This document shows positions 1-8,488 of a stretch of DNA of 64,000 bases, in pieces. The position numbers and the translations under genes are program-made. The stretch is taken from positions 248,001 to 312,000 of the forward strand of contig JACQDM010000008.1 of NCBI GenBank assembly GCA_016201045.1. Direction: 5' to 3'. The notes beneath the pieces were generated by a model, which saw nothing but the letters and a program-made list of their open reading frames with translations, ran no database searches and was not told the origin of the DNA. Every line of letters starts with the position of its first letter. Positions within the stretch are counted from its first letter, which is position 1. Source of the stretch: Afipia sp. GTDB taxonomy: Bacteria; Pseudomonadota; Alphaproteobacteria; Rhizobiales; Xanthobacteraceae.

Positions 1-494
1 GTCTTGCGCTCTTCGATCAGGATCACGCGGCCGTCGGAGAGTGTCTGCTCGTGGCGCTCGCCCGGACGATTGAGCTTTGCAAGCCGTTCGGCGATCCATT
101 CTTCCTCACGGCCCTCGGCCTCCGGATAGTCGCCGCGTTCGACACCAATGCGCAGCGTATCCTTCAGGTACGCGCCCGGCTGAAAGAGGTCTGCGCTCTT
201 GTGATAGATCTCGGAATATTTCTTGTTGCAGAGAATGTAGCGGCCATCGGCGTCGAGAAAGACGATACCTTGCGGCAGGATGTCGATGGCTTCGCGCAGC
301 CGCTCGTTGGATTTTTGCGCGTCGGCGATTGCGGCTTCCGCTTCCGCGCGCGTGCGCGCAATCTCGCCGGCATCGGCAAGGGTCTTGCGCATTTTCAGCT
401 TGGGTGCGGCATGCGCCTTGCGAACGCTGGGTTTCGCATGCACTTGCACATCCTTCCTTGCCTTGATTTTTGGTTTTGGCCGATCGATCGGCAT
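1..494 (-). CDS. PAS-domain signalling protein, 5' part only
   Basis: The gene is read leftward from an ATG at 494 and leaves the window at base 1, so only about 164 N-terminal residues are visible. They comprise a Lys/Arg-rich segment (about 1-40), an Ala/Glu-rich probable coiled coil (about 42-70), then a PAS domain with LPQGIVFLDADG, KYSEIYH and FQPGAYLKDTL. This PAS subtype usually precedes GGDEF/EAL or histidine-kinase output domains in Bradyrhizobiaceae; the output domain lies outside the window, so the activity is unknown. No signal peptide or membrane segment is seen, which suggests a cytoplasmic sensor. An ATG at 392 is an alternative start that would remove the basic N-terminus. Confidence 0.75.
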   Translation of the reverse strand, partial: MPIDRPKPKIKARKDVQVHAKPSVRKAHAAPKLKMRKTLADAGEIARTRAEAEAAIADAQKSNERLREAIDILPQGIVFLDADGRYILCNKKYSEIYHKSADLFQPGAYLKDTLRIGVERGDYPEAEGREEEWIAERLAKLNRPGERHEQTLSDGRVILIEERK

Positions 495-854
495 TCCAAC
501 GCACCCCACGCATTCTGCGGGTGCAGTTTTCGTACAAGTATCTGAAAAATCGGTATCTCTTGCAGCGGCGCGGCTGTCCTGCACTGTCTCGTTCACTGGG
601 ATGGATAGATCGATGCCCGCTTTGAAGGCTGAGACACGAACACCGGAACTTTCAAGGCTCGTAAAAAGCCATTGATTTTCAGGCCTCGTTCAACACAAGC
701 GATGCGCCTTTGGTAGCGTGTCATTTTCACCGGCACTTTGCACAACAAACGAGCCTTTGATTTGCATTCCGCGAGAATTTTCGTCAGTCAAAGTCATGGC
801 TAATGTTTCGTTAAGACACGCTGCCTCTTTGCACCGCGCAATTGGGAAGACAGA
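495..854. other. Intergenic region between divergent PAS gene and mepA
   Basis: This 360-base gap separates two divergently read genes and must hold both promoters. I see no convincing coding frame, tRNA, long inverted repeat or recognisable operator. The last 60 bases contain short AT-richer stretches such as TTCGTTAAGACA, but no clean -35/-10 pair. Confidence 0.5.
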
Positions 855-1793
855 GTGCTGACCATGATCCGCCATTCGATTCTTTTCGCGCTGCCGCTTC
901 TGATCGCCGCGAACGGCCTGTCGCTGGCTCAGGACAAAGGAACGGTCGATCCGAAACCGTTGCCGCCGCTGTCCAATCCGAAAGATCCGAAACTGCCGGC
1001 CAAGGAACTGTTCGGCCGCGCGCTGTCGGCTGCGAAACTTCCGCCGCATCCGGTCGGCTTCTACGCCAAGGGCTGCATGGCGGGTGCCGAAGCACTGCCG
1101 ATGACCGGCGAGACGTGGCAAGTGATGCGGCTGTCGCGCAACCGCTACTGGGCGCTTCCCGCGATGGTCGATCTCGTGAAACGGCTGTCGATCAAAGCCA
1201 AGAAGGATGCCGGCTGGAACGGAATTCTCGTCGGCGACATGTCGCAGCCGCGCGGCGGGCCTATGCTCACGGGGCACGCCAGCCATCAGGTGGGGCTGGA
1301 CGCCGACATCTGGCTGACGCCGATGCCGAATCGCCTGCTGTCGCGCCAGGAGCGCGAAGAAATGTCGGCGGTGATGATGGTGCGCGAGGATCGTCTCGAC
1401 GTCGATCCGAAGGTATGGACACCGACGCATCTCAATGTCATTCGCGACGCTGCGCAGGAGCCGCAGGTGCAGCGCATCTTCGTCAACGCCGCGATCAAGA
1501 AGGCGCTGTGCCGCGAAGCGAAAGGCGACCGCGGCTGGCTTTCAAAAATCCGCCCGATGTACGGACACGATTACCACTTCCACGTTCGTATGAAATGCCC
1601 GGACGGCAGCACCAACTGCGAAGCACAGGCTCCGCCGAACGAGGACGAAGGCTGCAAGCCGAGCGATCTGGCGTTCTGGTTCAAGGATTCCATCATCCAT
1701 CCGAAGCCGCCTGCGAAGCCGCCCGAGCCGCGGCGCGGACCGACGCTTGCGCAGCTTCCGGCGGAGTGCAAGCAGGTGCTGAACGCGCCGTGA
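855..1793 (+). CDS. mepA: Penicillin-insensitive murein endopeptidase
   Basis: A 312-residue exported peptidase of the LAS zinc family that cleaves the D-Ala-meso-DAP cross-bridge of peptidoglycan in the periplasm. An N-terminal signal peptide (hydrophobic FALPLLIAANGLSLAQ) is clear. The zinc motif GHASHQVGLDADI places His144 and Asp151 as metal ligands, and GHDYHFHVR near residue 241 supplies the third histidine. The Pro-rich C-terminus (KPPAKPPEPRRGP) extends beyond the core fold. The GTG at 855 has GGGAAG about six bases upstream; an ATG at 864 gives an equally good signal peptide, so the start is uncertain by three codons. modA follows in the same direction after a gap with a 7-bp hairpin (1844-1865), so it is probably a separate unit. 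Confidence 0.95.
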   Translation: MLTMIRHSILFALPLLIAANGLSLAQDKGTVDPKPLPPLSNPKDPKLPAKELFGRALSAAKLPPHPVGFYAKGCMAGAEALPMTGETWQVMRLSRNRYWALPAMVDLVKRLSIKAKKDAGWNGILVGDMSQPRGGPMLTGHASHQVGLDADIWLTPMPNRLLSRQEREEMSAVMMVREDRLDVDPKVWTPTHLNVIRDAAQEPQVQRIFVNAAIKKALCREAKGDRGWLSKIRPMYGHDYHFHVRMKCPDGSTNCEAQAPPNEDEGCKPSDLAFWFKDSIIHPKPPAKPPEPRRGPTLAQLPAECKQVLNAP

Positions 1794-1954
1794 CCGGGGC
1801 TTTACGTTAGTGCTGGGCCTGCTAGTGTCCGGTCAACGATGCCGCGACAGGCCGTAAGCTGTCGCAGTTGCCGGAACGGCGCTTCCGCTGATCGTCATCC
1901 TCACTTGCTATGGCTTGCGCGCTTTTGCGCAGTGAGCCGTCATGGAGCGCCATC

Positions 1955-2770
1955 ATGAAGCCTTATAGCCGTGCCATTGTCGCAGTCTTGCTGCTGCTCG
2001 CCCCCGCCCTCGCCTTTGCGCAAGAGGCCAAAGCTCCCGCAACCCCCACCGCATCGTCCGACAAGACGCTGATCGTCTTTGCGGCAGCGTCGATGAAAAA
2101 CGCGCTCGACGATGTCGATGCCGCTTACATGGCGAAATCGGGTGTGAAGGTCGTCGTAAGCTACGCGGCAAGCTCCGCGCTCGCAAAGCAAATGGAGCAA
2201 GGCGCGCCCGCGGACATTTTCATTTCCGCCGACACCGACTGGATGGATTATTCGTCCGGCAAAAAGACCGTCAACGATTCCACACGCGTCAATCTGCTCG
2301 GGAACAAAATCGTTCTGATCGCGCCGAAGGATTCGAAGATCGGCGACGTTAAAATTGGCGAGGGCTTCGATCTCGCCAAGCTCGCAGGCGACGACAAGAT
2401 CGCAACCGGCGACGTGAAAGCCGTGCCTGTCGGCAAATACGCCAAGGCCGCGCTGGAAAAGCTCGGCTCGTGGCAGGCAGCTGAGCCGAAATTCGCAATG
2501 GCGGAAAGCGTGCGCGCCGCGCTTGCACTTGTGGCGCGTGGCGAAGCCGCGCTCGGCATCGTGTACGAGACCGACGCGAAGGTCGAGCCCGGCGTGAAGA
2601 TCGTCGGCGCGTTCCCCGCCGATTCGCATCCGCCGATCATTTATCCTGTCGCGGCAACCGCGACAGCAAAGAGCGACGCTGCCAGTTATCTCGCATTCCT
2701 GAAATCCGGGACGGCGAAGTCGATCTTCGAAAAATACGGCTTCACGTTTCTGATCAAGCCGACATCCTGA
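1955..2770 (+). CDS. modA: Molybdate ABC transporter periplasmic binding protein
   Basis: The 271-residue product starts with a standard signal peptide (MKPYSRAIVAVLLLLAPALAFAQ region), followed by the ModA signature LIVFAAASMKNALDDV, in which the serines coordinate the oxyanion, and later PADIFISAD and IVYETDAKVEPGV. It captures molybdate (or tungstate) in the periplasm and delivers it to ModB/ModC. I chose the ATG at 1955 because GGAG lies seven bases upstream and the signal peptide then begins normally; the reading frame also opens at 1910, but that would put polar residues before the signal. It is the first gene of modABC, with six bases to modB. No ModE-like palindrome was recognised upstream. 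Confidence 0.95.
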   Translation: MKPYSRAIVAVLLLLAPALAFAQEAKAPATPTASSDKTLIVFAAASMKNALDDVDAAYMAKSGVKVVVSYAASSALAKQMEQGAPADIFISADTDWMDYSSGKKTVNDSTRVNLLGNKIVLIAPKDSKIGDVKIGEGFDLAKLAGDDKIATGDVKAVPVGKYAKAALEKLGSWQAAEPKFAMAESVRAALALVARGEAALGIVYETDAKVEPGVKIVGAFPADSHPPIIYPVAATATAKSDAASYLAFLKSGTAKSIFEKYGFTFLIKPTS

Positions 2771-2776
2771 TCGCAC

Positions 2777-3472
2777 GTGTTCAATCTATCGCCTGAAGAC
2801 TGGACGGCGATCCAGCTCTCGTTGCGCGTCGCGACCGTGGCAACGCTGGTCGCGACGCCGCTGGGCATCGCTGTCGCATGGCTTCTGGCGCGCCGCGATT
2901 TCTGGGGCAAGGCTGCGCTCGACGCGCTGATCTACCTGCCGCTGGTTTTGCCGCCCGTCGTGACGGGCTATCTGCTGCTTCTGACGTTCGGGCGCAAAGG
3001 CCTCATTGGCAGTTGGCTCGCCGACCATCTCGGTATCGTGTTCGCGTTTCGCTGGACGGGTGCTGCGCTCGCCTGCGGCGTGATGGCGTTTCCGTTGCTG
3101 GTGCGGCCGATACGATTGTCGATCGAAGCCGTGGATCGCAAACTCGAACAGGCCGCAAGTACGCTCGGCGCAGCACCGTGGCGCGTTTTCCTGACCGTGA
3201 CATTGCCGCTCGCACTGCCGGGAATCGTCGCGGGGATGGTGCTCGGATTCGCCAAGGCCATCGGCGAATTCGGCGCGACGATTACATTCGTGTCCAACAT
3301 TCCCGGCGAAACGCAGACGATTTCGGCTGCGATCTACTCGCTCACGCAGACGCCTAATGGCGACACAGCAGCATTGCGTCTGGTGATCGTATCGATCGCC
3401 ATCGCGATGACAGCGCTTGTTGCATCCGAGATTCTCGCGCGGCGCGCGACAAATCGCCTGCACGGGTTCTGA
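2777..3472 (+). CDS. modB: Molybdate ABC transporter permease
   Basis: The 231-residue inner-membrane permease has about five hydrophobic segments and the cytoplasmic coupling loop EQAASTLGAAPW (residues 124-135) followed by RVFLTVTLPLALPGI, the EAA motif that contacts the ATPase. The 'FAKAIGEFGATITF' segment is typical of ModB. It starts with GTG at 2777, six bases after the modA stop, and ends two bases before modC, so modABC is one transcriptional unit with coupled translation. Confidence 0.95.
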   Translation: MFNLSPEDWTAIQLSLRVATVATLVATPLGIAVAWLLARRDFWGKAALDALIYLPLVLPPVVTGYLLLLTFGRKGLIGSWLADHLGIVFAFRWTGAALACGVMAFPLLVRPIRLSIEAVDRKLEQAASTLGAAPWRVFLTVTLPLALPGIVAGMVLGFAKAIGEFGATITFVSNIPGETQTISAAIYSLTQTPNGDTAALRLVIVSIAIAMTALVASEILARRATNRLHGF

Positions 3473-3474
3473 TC

Positions 3475-4143
3475 GTGCTCAAGGTCGATGTCCAAAAGCA
3501 GCTTGGTGATCTTGCGCTCGCGGTGCAATTCGAGAGTAGGGGGTTGGTCACAGGGCTCTTTGGCCCATCTGGCGCAGGCAAGACGTCGCTGGTGAACATG
3601 ATCGCGGGTCTGATGAGGCCGGATTCCGGCCGCATCGCACTCGATGACGTTGTGCTCGATAACGTCGCAACGCGCGAGCACGTGCCGCCGCATCGCCGTC
3701 ATATCGGATACGTCTTTCAGGAATCGCGGCTGTTTCCGCATCTCAGCGTCCGGCAAAATCTGGACTACGGACGGCGCATGAACGGGCTGCCGCGAAACGA
3801 AGGCGAGGAAGACAAAACCATCACGCTTCTCGGCATTGCTGGCCTGCTCGACCGGCGGCCGGCGCAGTTGTCGGGCGGAGAAAAGCAGCGCATCGCGCTT
3901 GGCCGCGCGCTGCTGACAAAGCCGCGATTGCTGCTGCTCGATGAGCCGCTCGGATCGCTCGACGACGAACGCAAGTCGGAAATTCTGCCGTTCCTGATTC
4001 GATTGCGTGACGAGGCGAAGGTACCGATGGTCTATGTCAGCCACGACACCGCCGAAATGCGCGAACTTGCAACGAACGTGGTGATTCTGAAGCGTGGTGC
4101 TATCGTCGCGCAGGACGGCGTCGAAATTCTTCCCGTCACGTAG
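3475..4143 (+). CDS. modC: Molybdate ABC transporter ATPase, short form
   Basis: This 222-residue ATPase powers ModB. Walker A is GPSGAGKTS (30-38), the Q-loop YVFQE (79-83), the signature LSGGEKQ (132-138), Walker B LLLLDEP (152-158) and the switch His190 in SHDT. Classical ModC is about 350 residues with a C-terminal Mop/TOBE domain that binds molybdate and allows feedback inhibition; here the protein stops shortly after the H-loop (GVEILPVT), so that domain is absent. The nucleotide-binding core is complete, and the gene ends three bases before the convergent antiporter gene. GTG start. Position within modABC makes molybdate the best assignment. Confidence 0.9.
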   Translation: MLKVDVQKQLGDLALAVQFESRGLVTGLFGPSGAGKTSLVNMIAGLMRPDSGRIALDDVVLDNVATREHVPPHRRHIGYVFQESRLFPHLSVRQNLDYGRRMNGLPRNEGEEDKTITLLGIAGLLDRRPAQLSGGEKQRIALGRALLTKPRLLLLDEPLGSLDDERKSEILPFLIRLRDEAKVPMVYVSHDTAEMRELATNVVILKRGAIVAQDGVEILPVT

Positions 4144-4146
4144 GCT

Positions 4147-5946
4147 TTAGGGATTCGTGAGAGATCGGAAGGCGCGGATGACCTTGCGCTTCGCCGCACT
4201 CACCCGCGTCATTTCAGGTTTCGGCGCGTCATCCTCATCTTCCGGCAGACGCAGGCCGACAACGTTGACGCGGTTACCGCCGATACTGCGCGCGACCAGC
4301 ACAATCGAATCGAGAGGCAGTGTCGCGCCGACGACCGGCGCGTGATCGAGATGGATGTCGAAATAGTCGGCCAACGTGCGCGCGGCGTTGTCGTCATCGA
4401 CCGACACACCGTAAGCCTCGGCGACCGCACCAAGCGTGACCTCGCCCGACACCGTGAAGTCGCCGAGCAGATGCGGGTCCGGCGCCGGAACGATATGCAT
4501 GTCGCTGAAAAAGCGATCCAGAGCATCGGCCTTCTCCGGCGGTGCCAACAAATAGATATAGTCACCCTTGACGACAGGTTCGGCTTCCATCGGCGACAGA
4601 ATTTTCTGGTCGCGAATGACCAGTGTCGGCTTCGACCAGGATGGAATCAGGCCGCGTTTCAGAAACAGGCTATTGGCGCGCACCGAATAGCCGACAAGCT
4701 GCTGTTCGAGCTGGCCGGGCAGATCGAGTTCCACGCGGCGCGGGCCGCGATCCGTGCGTGGAAGTGCAACGTGAAGTTTGCGCGCGGCGAAACCGAGCGT
4801 CCAGCCCTGCAGCAGAAGCGAGATAATAACGACGACGAACGCAACATCGAAATAGACCGCCGCATTCGGCAATCCCACCAAAAGCGGAATTGAAGCGAGA
4901 AAGATTGCAACTGCTCCACGCAATCCGACCCACGCGACGAAAGCCTTCTCCCGCCAGTTGAAGCGGAACGGCGCAAGACTGAGAAACACGGCAATCGGCC
5001 GGGCGACCAGCATCAGCACCAGTGCGACGGCGGTTGCGGGAAGCGCGCTGGCCAGCGTCCGCTCCGGCGCGACCAGAAGACCGAGCAGCACGAACATCAC
5101 AATCTGCGCCAGCCACGTTGCCGCATCCAAAAACGCGACAACGGAGTTATGCGCGCGGGTCGGCCGGTTGCCGATCACCATGCCGGCGAGATAGACCGCG
5201 AGAAATCCCGACGCGTGCGCGATCTGCGCAAACCCAAAAATCACGAGCGCCGCCGTCGTGACAAATGGCGCGTGCAATCCCTGCGGCAAAGCGACGCGAT
5301 TGAGCGCAACGACGACGAGCCATCCGCCGACAATCCCGATCACGGCTCCAAGCGCGGCCTCGCGAACGAATTGCGTCGCGATATGGGCCGGCGAACTCTG
5401 CCCAGCGGAGAGAAACTCCACCAGCATCAGGGTGAGGAAAATCGCGAACGGATCGTTGGTGCCGGATTCGACCTCAAGTGTTGCGCCGACGCGTGGCCGC
5501 AGCCGCAGACCCTGCGCATGCACAAGGAGAAACACCGCCGCAGCGTCCGTCGAGGCAACGACGGCACCAACGAGAAGCGCCTGAGGCCATTCGAGCGTGA
5601 GTGCATATTTGGCAACGGGTGCCGTGATCAGCGCAGTGAGCAAGACACCGACTGTTGCAAGCACAGCCGATGGCGCAAGCACCGCACGGATACTCTGGAA
5701 TCGTGTTCGCAGGCCGCCGTCGAACAGAATGAGGGCCAGCGCGACCGAGCCGACGAGATAGGTGGTGCTGACGTCGTCAAAGCGAAGTCCGCCCGGCCCG
5801 CTTTCGCCGGCAGCCATGCCGACGAACAGGAAGACCAGCAGCAGCGGCGCTCCGAACCGCAGCGCAAGGAGGCTGGACAGGATGCCCGCCATGACGAGCA
5901 CCGCGCCCAAGAGAATTGCAATACTGACTGTATCCAGAGACGCCAT
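4147..5946 (-). CDS. CPA1-family potassium/proton antiporter (NhaP2/CvrA-like)
   Basis: A 599-residue inner-membrane antiporter. The first 390 or so residues are a Na+/H+ exchanger domain with about 12 hydrophobic segments and the conserved SGTNDPFAIF motif, whose Asp is in the ion-binding site. A TrkA-C-like regulatory domain follows (about 400-480, with LFLKRGLIPSWSKPT and PVVKGDYIYLLAPPE), and the end (about 500-580) resembles a CorC/HlyC C-terminal domain. This domain order is that of NhaP2-type K+/H+ antiporters, which expel K+ to regulate pH and turgor. Downstream it converges on modC with three bases between stops; upstream it is divergent from a MscS-type channel, another turgor-related protein. 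Ion specificity is inferred from the family. Confidence 0.9.
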   Translation of the reverse strand: MASLDTVSIAILLGAVLVMAGILSSLLALRFGAPLLLVFLFVGMAAGESGPGGLRFDDVSTTYLVGSVALALILFDGGLRTRFQSIRAVLAPSAVLATVGVLLTALITAPVAKYALTLEWPQALLVGAVVASTDAAAVFLLVHAQGLRLRPRVGATLEVESGTNDPFAIFLTLMLVEFLSAGQSSPAHIATQFVREAALGAVIGIVGGWLVVVALNRVALPQGLHAPFVTTAALVIFGFAQIAHASGFLAVYLAGMVIGNRPTRAHNSVVAFLDAATWLAQIVMFVLLGLLVAPERTLASALPATAVALVLMLVARPIAVFLSLAPFRFNWREKAFVAWVGLRGAVAIFLASIPLLVGLPNAAVYFDVAFVVVIISLLLQGWTLGFAARKLHVALPRTDRGPRRVELDLPGQLEQQLVGYSVRANSLFLKRGLIPSWSKPTLVIRDQKILSPMEAEPVVKGDYIYLLAPPEKADALDRFFSDMHIVPAPDPHLLGDFTVSGEVTLGAVAEAYGVSVDDDNAARTLADYFDIHLDHAPVVGATLPLDSIVLVARSIGGNRVNVVGLRLPEDEDDAPKPEMTRVSAAKRKVIRAFRSLTNP

Positions 5947-6061
5947 TCGTCCTCGATTTGCTCCGCTGCAAATTCAGCTTCTCAATGCTTATCGTCGCCG
6001 CTCGCCCTCGCCAACCGATTTATCCGGCGATCATGATTGCGCCGGATTTGCTGGTGCTAAG

Positions 6062-6108
6062 TCTCACGTCCCGCATTTCCGGCGAGCCCCAAAAGCGGGA
6101 ATGTGAGA
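6062..6108. repeat. Imperfect inverted repeat upstream of mscS-type gene
   Basis: TCTCAC-G-TCCCGC (6062-6074) is complementary to GCGGGA-AT-GTGAGA (6095-6108), giving a 12-bp stem with a one- or two-base bulge and a 20-base loop. It lies in the 226-base gap between the divergent antiporter and channel genes, about 65 bases before the channel ATG. No T-tract follows, so it is not a typical terminator; it may be a transcript leader structure or a protein-binding site. Confidence 0.4.
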
Positions 6109-6131
6109 ATCTGACGAAAGCACGAATCAAG

Positions 6132-6152
6132 CGCGGGACGGCCCGTCCCGCG
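6132..6152. repeat. Perfect inverted repeat just upstream of mscS-type gene
   Basis: CGCGGGACG (6132-6140) and CGTCCCGCG (6144-6152) are perfect 9-bp arms around GCC. The repeat ends 20 bases before the ATG at 6173 and has no T-tract, so it is a candidate leader hairpin or operator rather than a terminator. Confidence 0.45.
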
Positions 6153-6172
6153 TCGGGCCATGAGAACGACCG

Positions 6173-7486
6173 ATGGAATGGGTTGAATTGCAGCAGAACA
6201 TTGGCGATGCGATCCGCTCGGCGGAAATCTACGTCACCTCGCCGTGGTTCTACATGCAGGTCGGGATCATCCTGTTTGCCGCCGGGCTTTCGCTGGCGGC
6301 GGCGAGTTTCCTGCGCGCCCGTGTCGATCCGACGTCGCTGGCAATGGGCCTGCCAGCACCGCTACGCACGCTGATCCGCGTGTTGATGAACCGGGCAGGC
6401 ACGATCGTCTTCGCCATGCTCACCGGCGTCGCCCGCATCGTTCTGCTTAAGATGGATTTCGTGCATCGCGGCTATCTGCTGGCGACCGCGACCAGCCTTG
6501 CGACTGCGTGGGTTATCATTCGCCTCGCCACCGGCCTGATCAGAAACGAATTCGTCGTCGGCGTTGTATCGGTCACGGCATGGGCGATCGCAGCACTCAG
6601 CATCATCGGCAAGCTCGACGATCTGACCGACGCGCTGAACTCCGTCTCGATCGTGGTCGGAACATTACGCCTCACCCCGCTCCTGATCATCAAGGCGACG
6701 GTTTTACTCGCGATGGCATTGTGGCTCGCCAACGTGGCGGGAAAGTTTCTGGAGGTGCGGATATCGCGCTCGCATGATCTCACGCCGTCGGTTCAGGTCC
6801 TGCTCATCAAGCTGACGCGCGTGCTGCTGATGGTCGTGGCCGTCGCCATCGTCATGGGATCGGTCGGGATCGATCTATCCGCTTTCGCGCTGTTTTCCGG
6901 CGCGGTCGGCGTCGGTGTCGGTTTCGGGCTGCAGAAGATCATCGCTAACTTCATCAGTGGCGTGATCCTGCTGGCCGATAAATCCGTCAAGCCCGGCGAT
7001 CTCGTCACCGTCGGCGATAGTTTCGGCCGCATCAGCGCGATGAACACCCGCTATATTTCGGTGGCTGCCGGTGACGGGCGGGAATTTTTGATCCCGAACG
7101 AAGACCTCATTACACAAAAAGTCGTCAACTGGACCTATTCGGACCGCAGTTCGCTGGTGAAGGTGAACTTCGCGACCAGCTACGACGCCGACCCCAACGA
7201 GGTCTGCAAATTCGCCGTCGATATCGCGCTCGGCACGCCCCGCGTCACAAAGATCAAACCGCCCACTTGTTTGCTGACCGAATTCGCCGAAACCGGGATG
7301 AAGTTCTCGCTGACGTTCTGGATCGACGACGCCTATGCCGGCATGGACAACGTCCGCAGCGACGTGATGCTCCGGCTGTGGGAAGCCTTCAAAGAGCGGA
7401 ATATCCGCGTGCCCTATCCGGTTCGGGAAATCCGTGTGCGCGGCGGCGCTTTGCCTGTCGAAAGCGTGGTCGACTCGTCCGGTTAG
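6173..7486 (+). CDS. MscS-family mechanosensitive ion channel
   Basis: The 437-residue membrane protein has several N-terminal hydrophobic segments (about residues 27-200), then the pore-lining TM3 helix and beta domain typical of MscS: FSGAVGVGVGFGLQKIIANFISGVILL (shown here in parts as GVGVGFGLQKI and NFISGVILL), followed by VKPGDLVTVG and GREFLIPNEDLIT. The Gly/Ala pattern of TM3 allows the channel to open under membrane tension and release solutes during hypo-osmotic shock. It is longer than E. coli MscS (286 residues) because of extra N-terminal helices, as in MscM/YnaI-like members. Inverted repeats lie in its upstream region, and map follows after 99 bases. Confidence 0.93.
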   Translation: MEWVELQQNIGDAIRSAEIYVTSPWFYMQVGIILFAAGLSLAAASFLRARVDPTSLAMGLPAPLRTLIRVLMNRAGTIVFAMLTGVARIVLLKMDFVHRGYLLATATSLATAWVIIRLATGLIRNEFVVGVVSVTAWAIAALSIIGKLDDLTDALNSVSIVVGTLRLTPLLIIKATVLLAMALWLANVAGKFLEVRISRSHDLTPSVQVLLIKLTRVLLMVVAVAIVMGSVGIDLSAFALFSGAVGVGVGFGLQKIIANFISGVILLADKSVKPGDLVTVGDSFGRISAMNTRYISVAAGDGREFLIPNEDLITQKVVNWTYSDRSSLVKVNFATSYDADPNEVCKFAVDIALGTPRVTKIKPPTCLLTEFAETGMKFSLTFWIDDAYAGMDNVRSDVMLRLWEAFKERNIRVPYPVREIRVRGGALPVESVVDSSG

Positions 7487-7585
7487 GCGAATGCCAGCTC
7501 CGCCCGAAGGGCGGGTTGCGCAAACTGCGCGAGCCATTAAATTCAGGCCTCAATCGATTTTCCACGCTCTGAGCCCCACCCCCTC

Positions 7586-8413
7586 ATGAATTACGTCGAA
7601 GCCACGGAAAGCTCGCTCCGCAAAACCGGGCAGATCAAGCTGCACGGGCCTGCGGCCTTTGCAGGCATGCGCAAGGCCGGTCAGGTGGTCGCGCAATGCC
7701 TCGACGATCTGGCGGCGATCGTGCGTCCGGGCATTTTCACCTCCCAGATCGACGATTTCGTGCGGAAGTTCGCCTTCGATCACAAATCCTATCCAGCGAC
7801 CTTGATGTATCGCGGTTACCGCTACTCCACCTGCACCTCGATCAATCACGTCGTCTGCCATGGCATGCCGGGCGACCGGCAGCTGAAGGACGGCGACATC
7901 GTCAATGTGGACGTCACCATCATTGTCGATGGCTGGTACGGCGACTCCAGCCGCATGTATACGGTCGGCGAGATTTCGCGCCGCGCGGAGCGCCTGATCG
8001 ATGTAACGTATGAAGCCATGATGCGCGGCATTGCGGCTGTCAAACCCGGTGCGACGACCGGCGATATCGGCCACGCGATCCAGAGCTTTGTCGAACCGCA
8101 GCAGATGAGCGTCGTGCGCGATTTCTGCGGTCACGGTCTCGGCCGCATGTTTCACGACGAGCCGAATATCATCCATGTCGGCCGCCCCGGCGAAGGCGTC
8201 ACGCTCAAGCCCGGCATGTTCTTCACGATCGAGCCGATGATCAATCTCGGCAAGCCGCATGTGAAGATTCTCTCTGACGGCTGGACCGCGGTGACGCGCG
8301 ATCGATCCTTGTCGGCGCAGTTCGAGCATTCGGTTGGCGTCACGCAAACTGGCGTCGAGATTTTCACGACGTCGCCGCGCGGGCTGGACAAGCCGCCCTA
8401 CAAAACCGCGTAG
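7586..8413 (+). CDS. map: Type I methionine aminopeptidase
   Basis: The 275-residue cytoplasmic metalloprotease removes the initiator methionine from nascent proteins. The metal and catalytic residues align with E. coli MetAP at a constant offset: His92 (SINHVVCHG), Asp109 and Asp120 (VNVDVTIIVDGWYGD), His183 (GHGLGRMFH), Glu216 (FTIEPM) and Glu247 (FEHSVGV). Length is usual for type I enzymes with a short N-terminal extension. A 6-bp GC hairpin (7500-7514, CCGCCC-GAA-GGGCGG) without T-tract lies between the channel gene and map. Confidence 0.97.
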   Translation: MNYVEATESSLRKTGQIKLHGPAAFAGMRKAGQVVAQCLDDLAAIVRPGIFTSQIDDFVRKFAFDHKSYPATLMYRGYRYSTCTSINHVVCHGMPGDRQLKDGDIVNVDVTIIVDGWYGDSSRMYTVGEISRRAERLIDVTYEAMMRGIAAVKPGATTGDIGHAIQSFVEPQQMSVVRDFCGHGLGRMFHDEPNIIHVGRPGEGVTLKPGMFFTIEPMINLGKPHVKILSDGWTAVTRDRSLSAQFEHSVGVTQTGVEIFTTSPRGLDKPPYKTA

Positions 8414-8443
8414 CGCTTCACACAAATGCCGGTTGCAAATAAT

Positions 8444-8487
8444 ACGGGACGCGGCATGCTTATCGCGTAGCCGAGTGCGCGTCCCGT
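8444..8487. repeat. Perfect 10-bp inverted repeat abutting the radC start codon
   Basis: ACGGGACGCG (8444-8453) is exactly complementary to CGCGTCCCGT (8478-8487), with 24 bases between. The second arm ends one base before the radC ATG at 8489, where a ribosome-binding site would lie; no Shine-Dalgarno sequence is visible there. No T-tract follows. It could be an operator, or an RNA hairpin that controls radC translation. Confidence 0.5.
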
Positions 8488-8488
8488 C

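Noticed and set aside
842-1810. Alternative plus frame over mepA
   Set aside because: Same strand, shifted frame with Arg/Ser-rich translation; the MepA frame has signal peptide and zinc motifs.
1844-1865. GCGACAG/CTGTCGC hairpin as a mepA terminator
   Set aside because: No T-tract follows; it may be a structure of another kind, so it is not listed as a terminator.
5149-6036. Plus-strand open frame opposite the antiporter gene
   Set aside because: Highly charged translation without a domain, antisense to a well-supported membrane protein.
6132-8487. Shared CGGGACG word in the inverted repeats near mscS and radC as a dispersed repeat family
   Set aside because: The shared part is only seven bases in GC-rich DNA; flanks and spacing differ.
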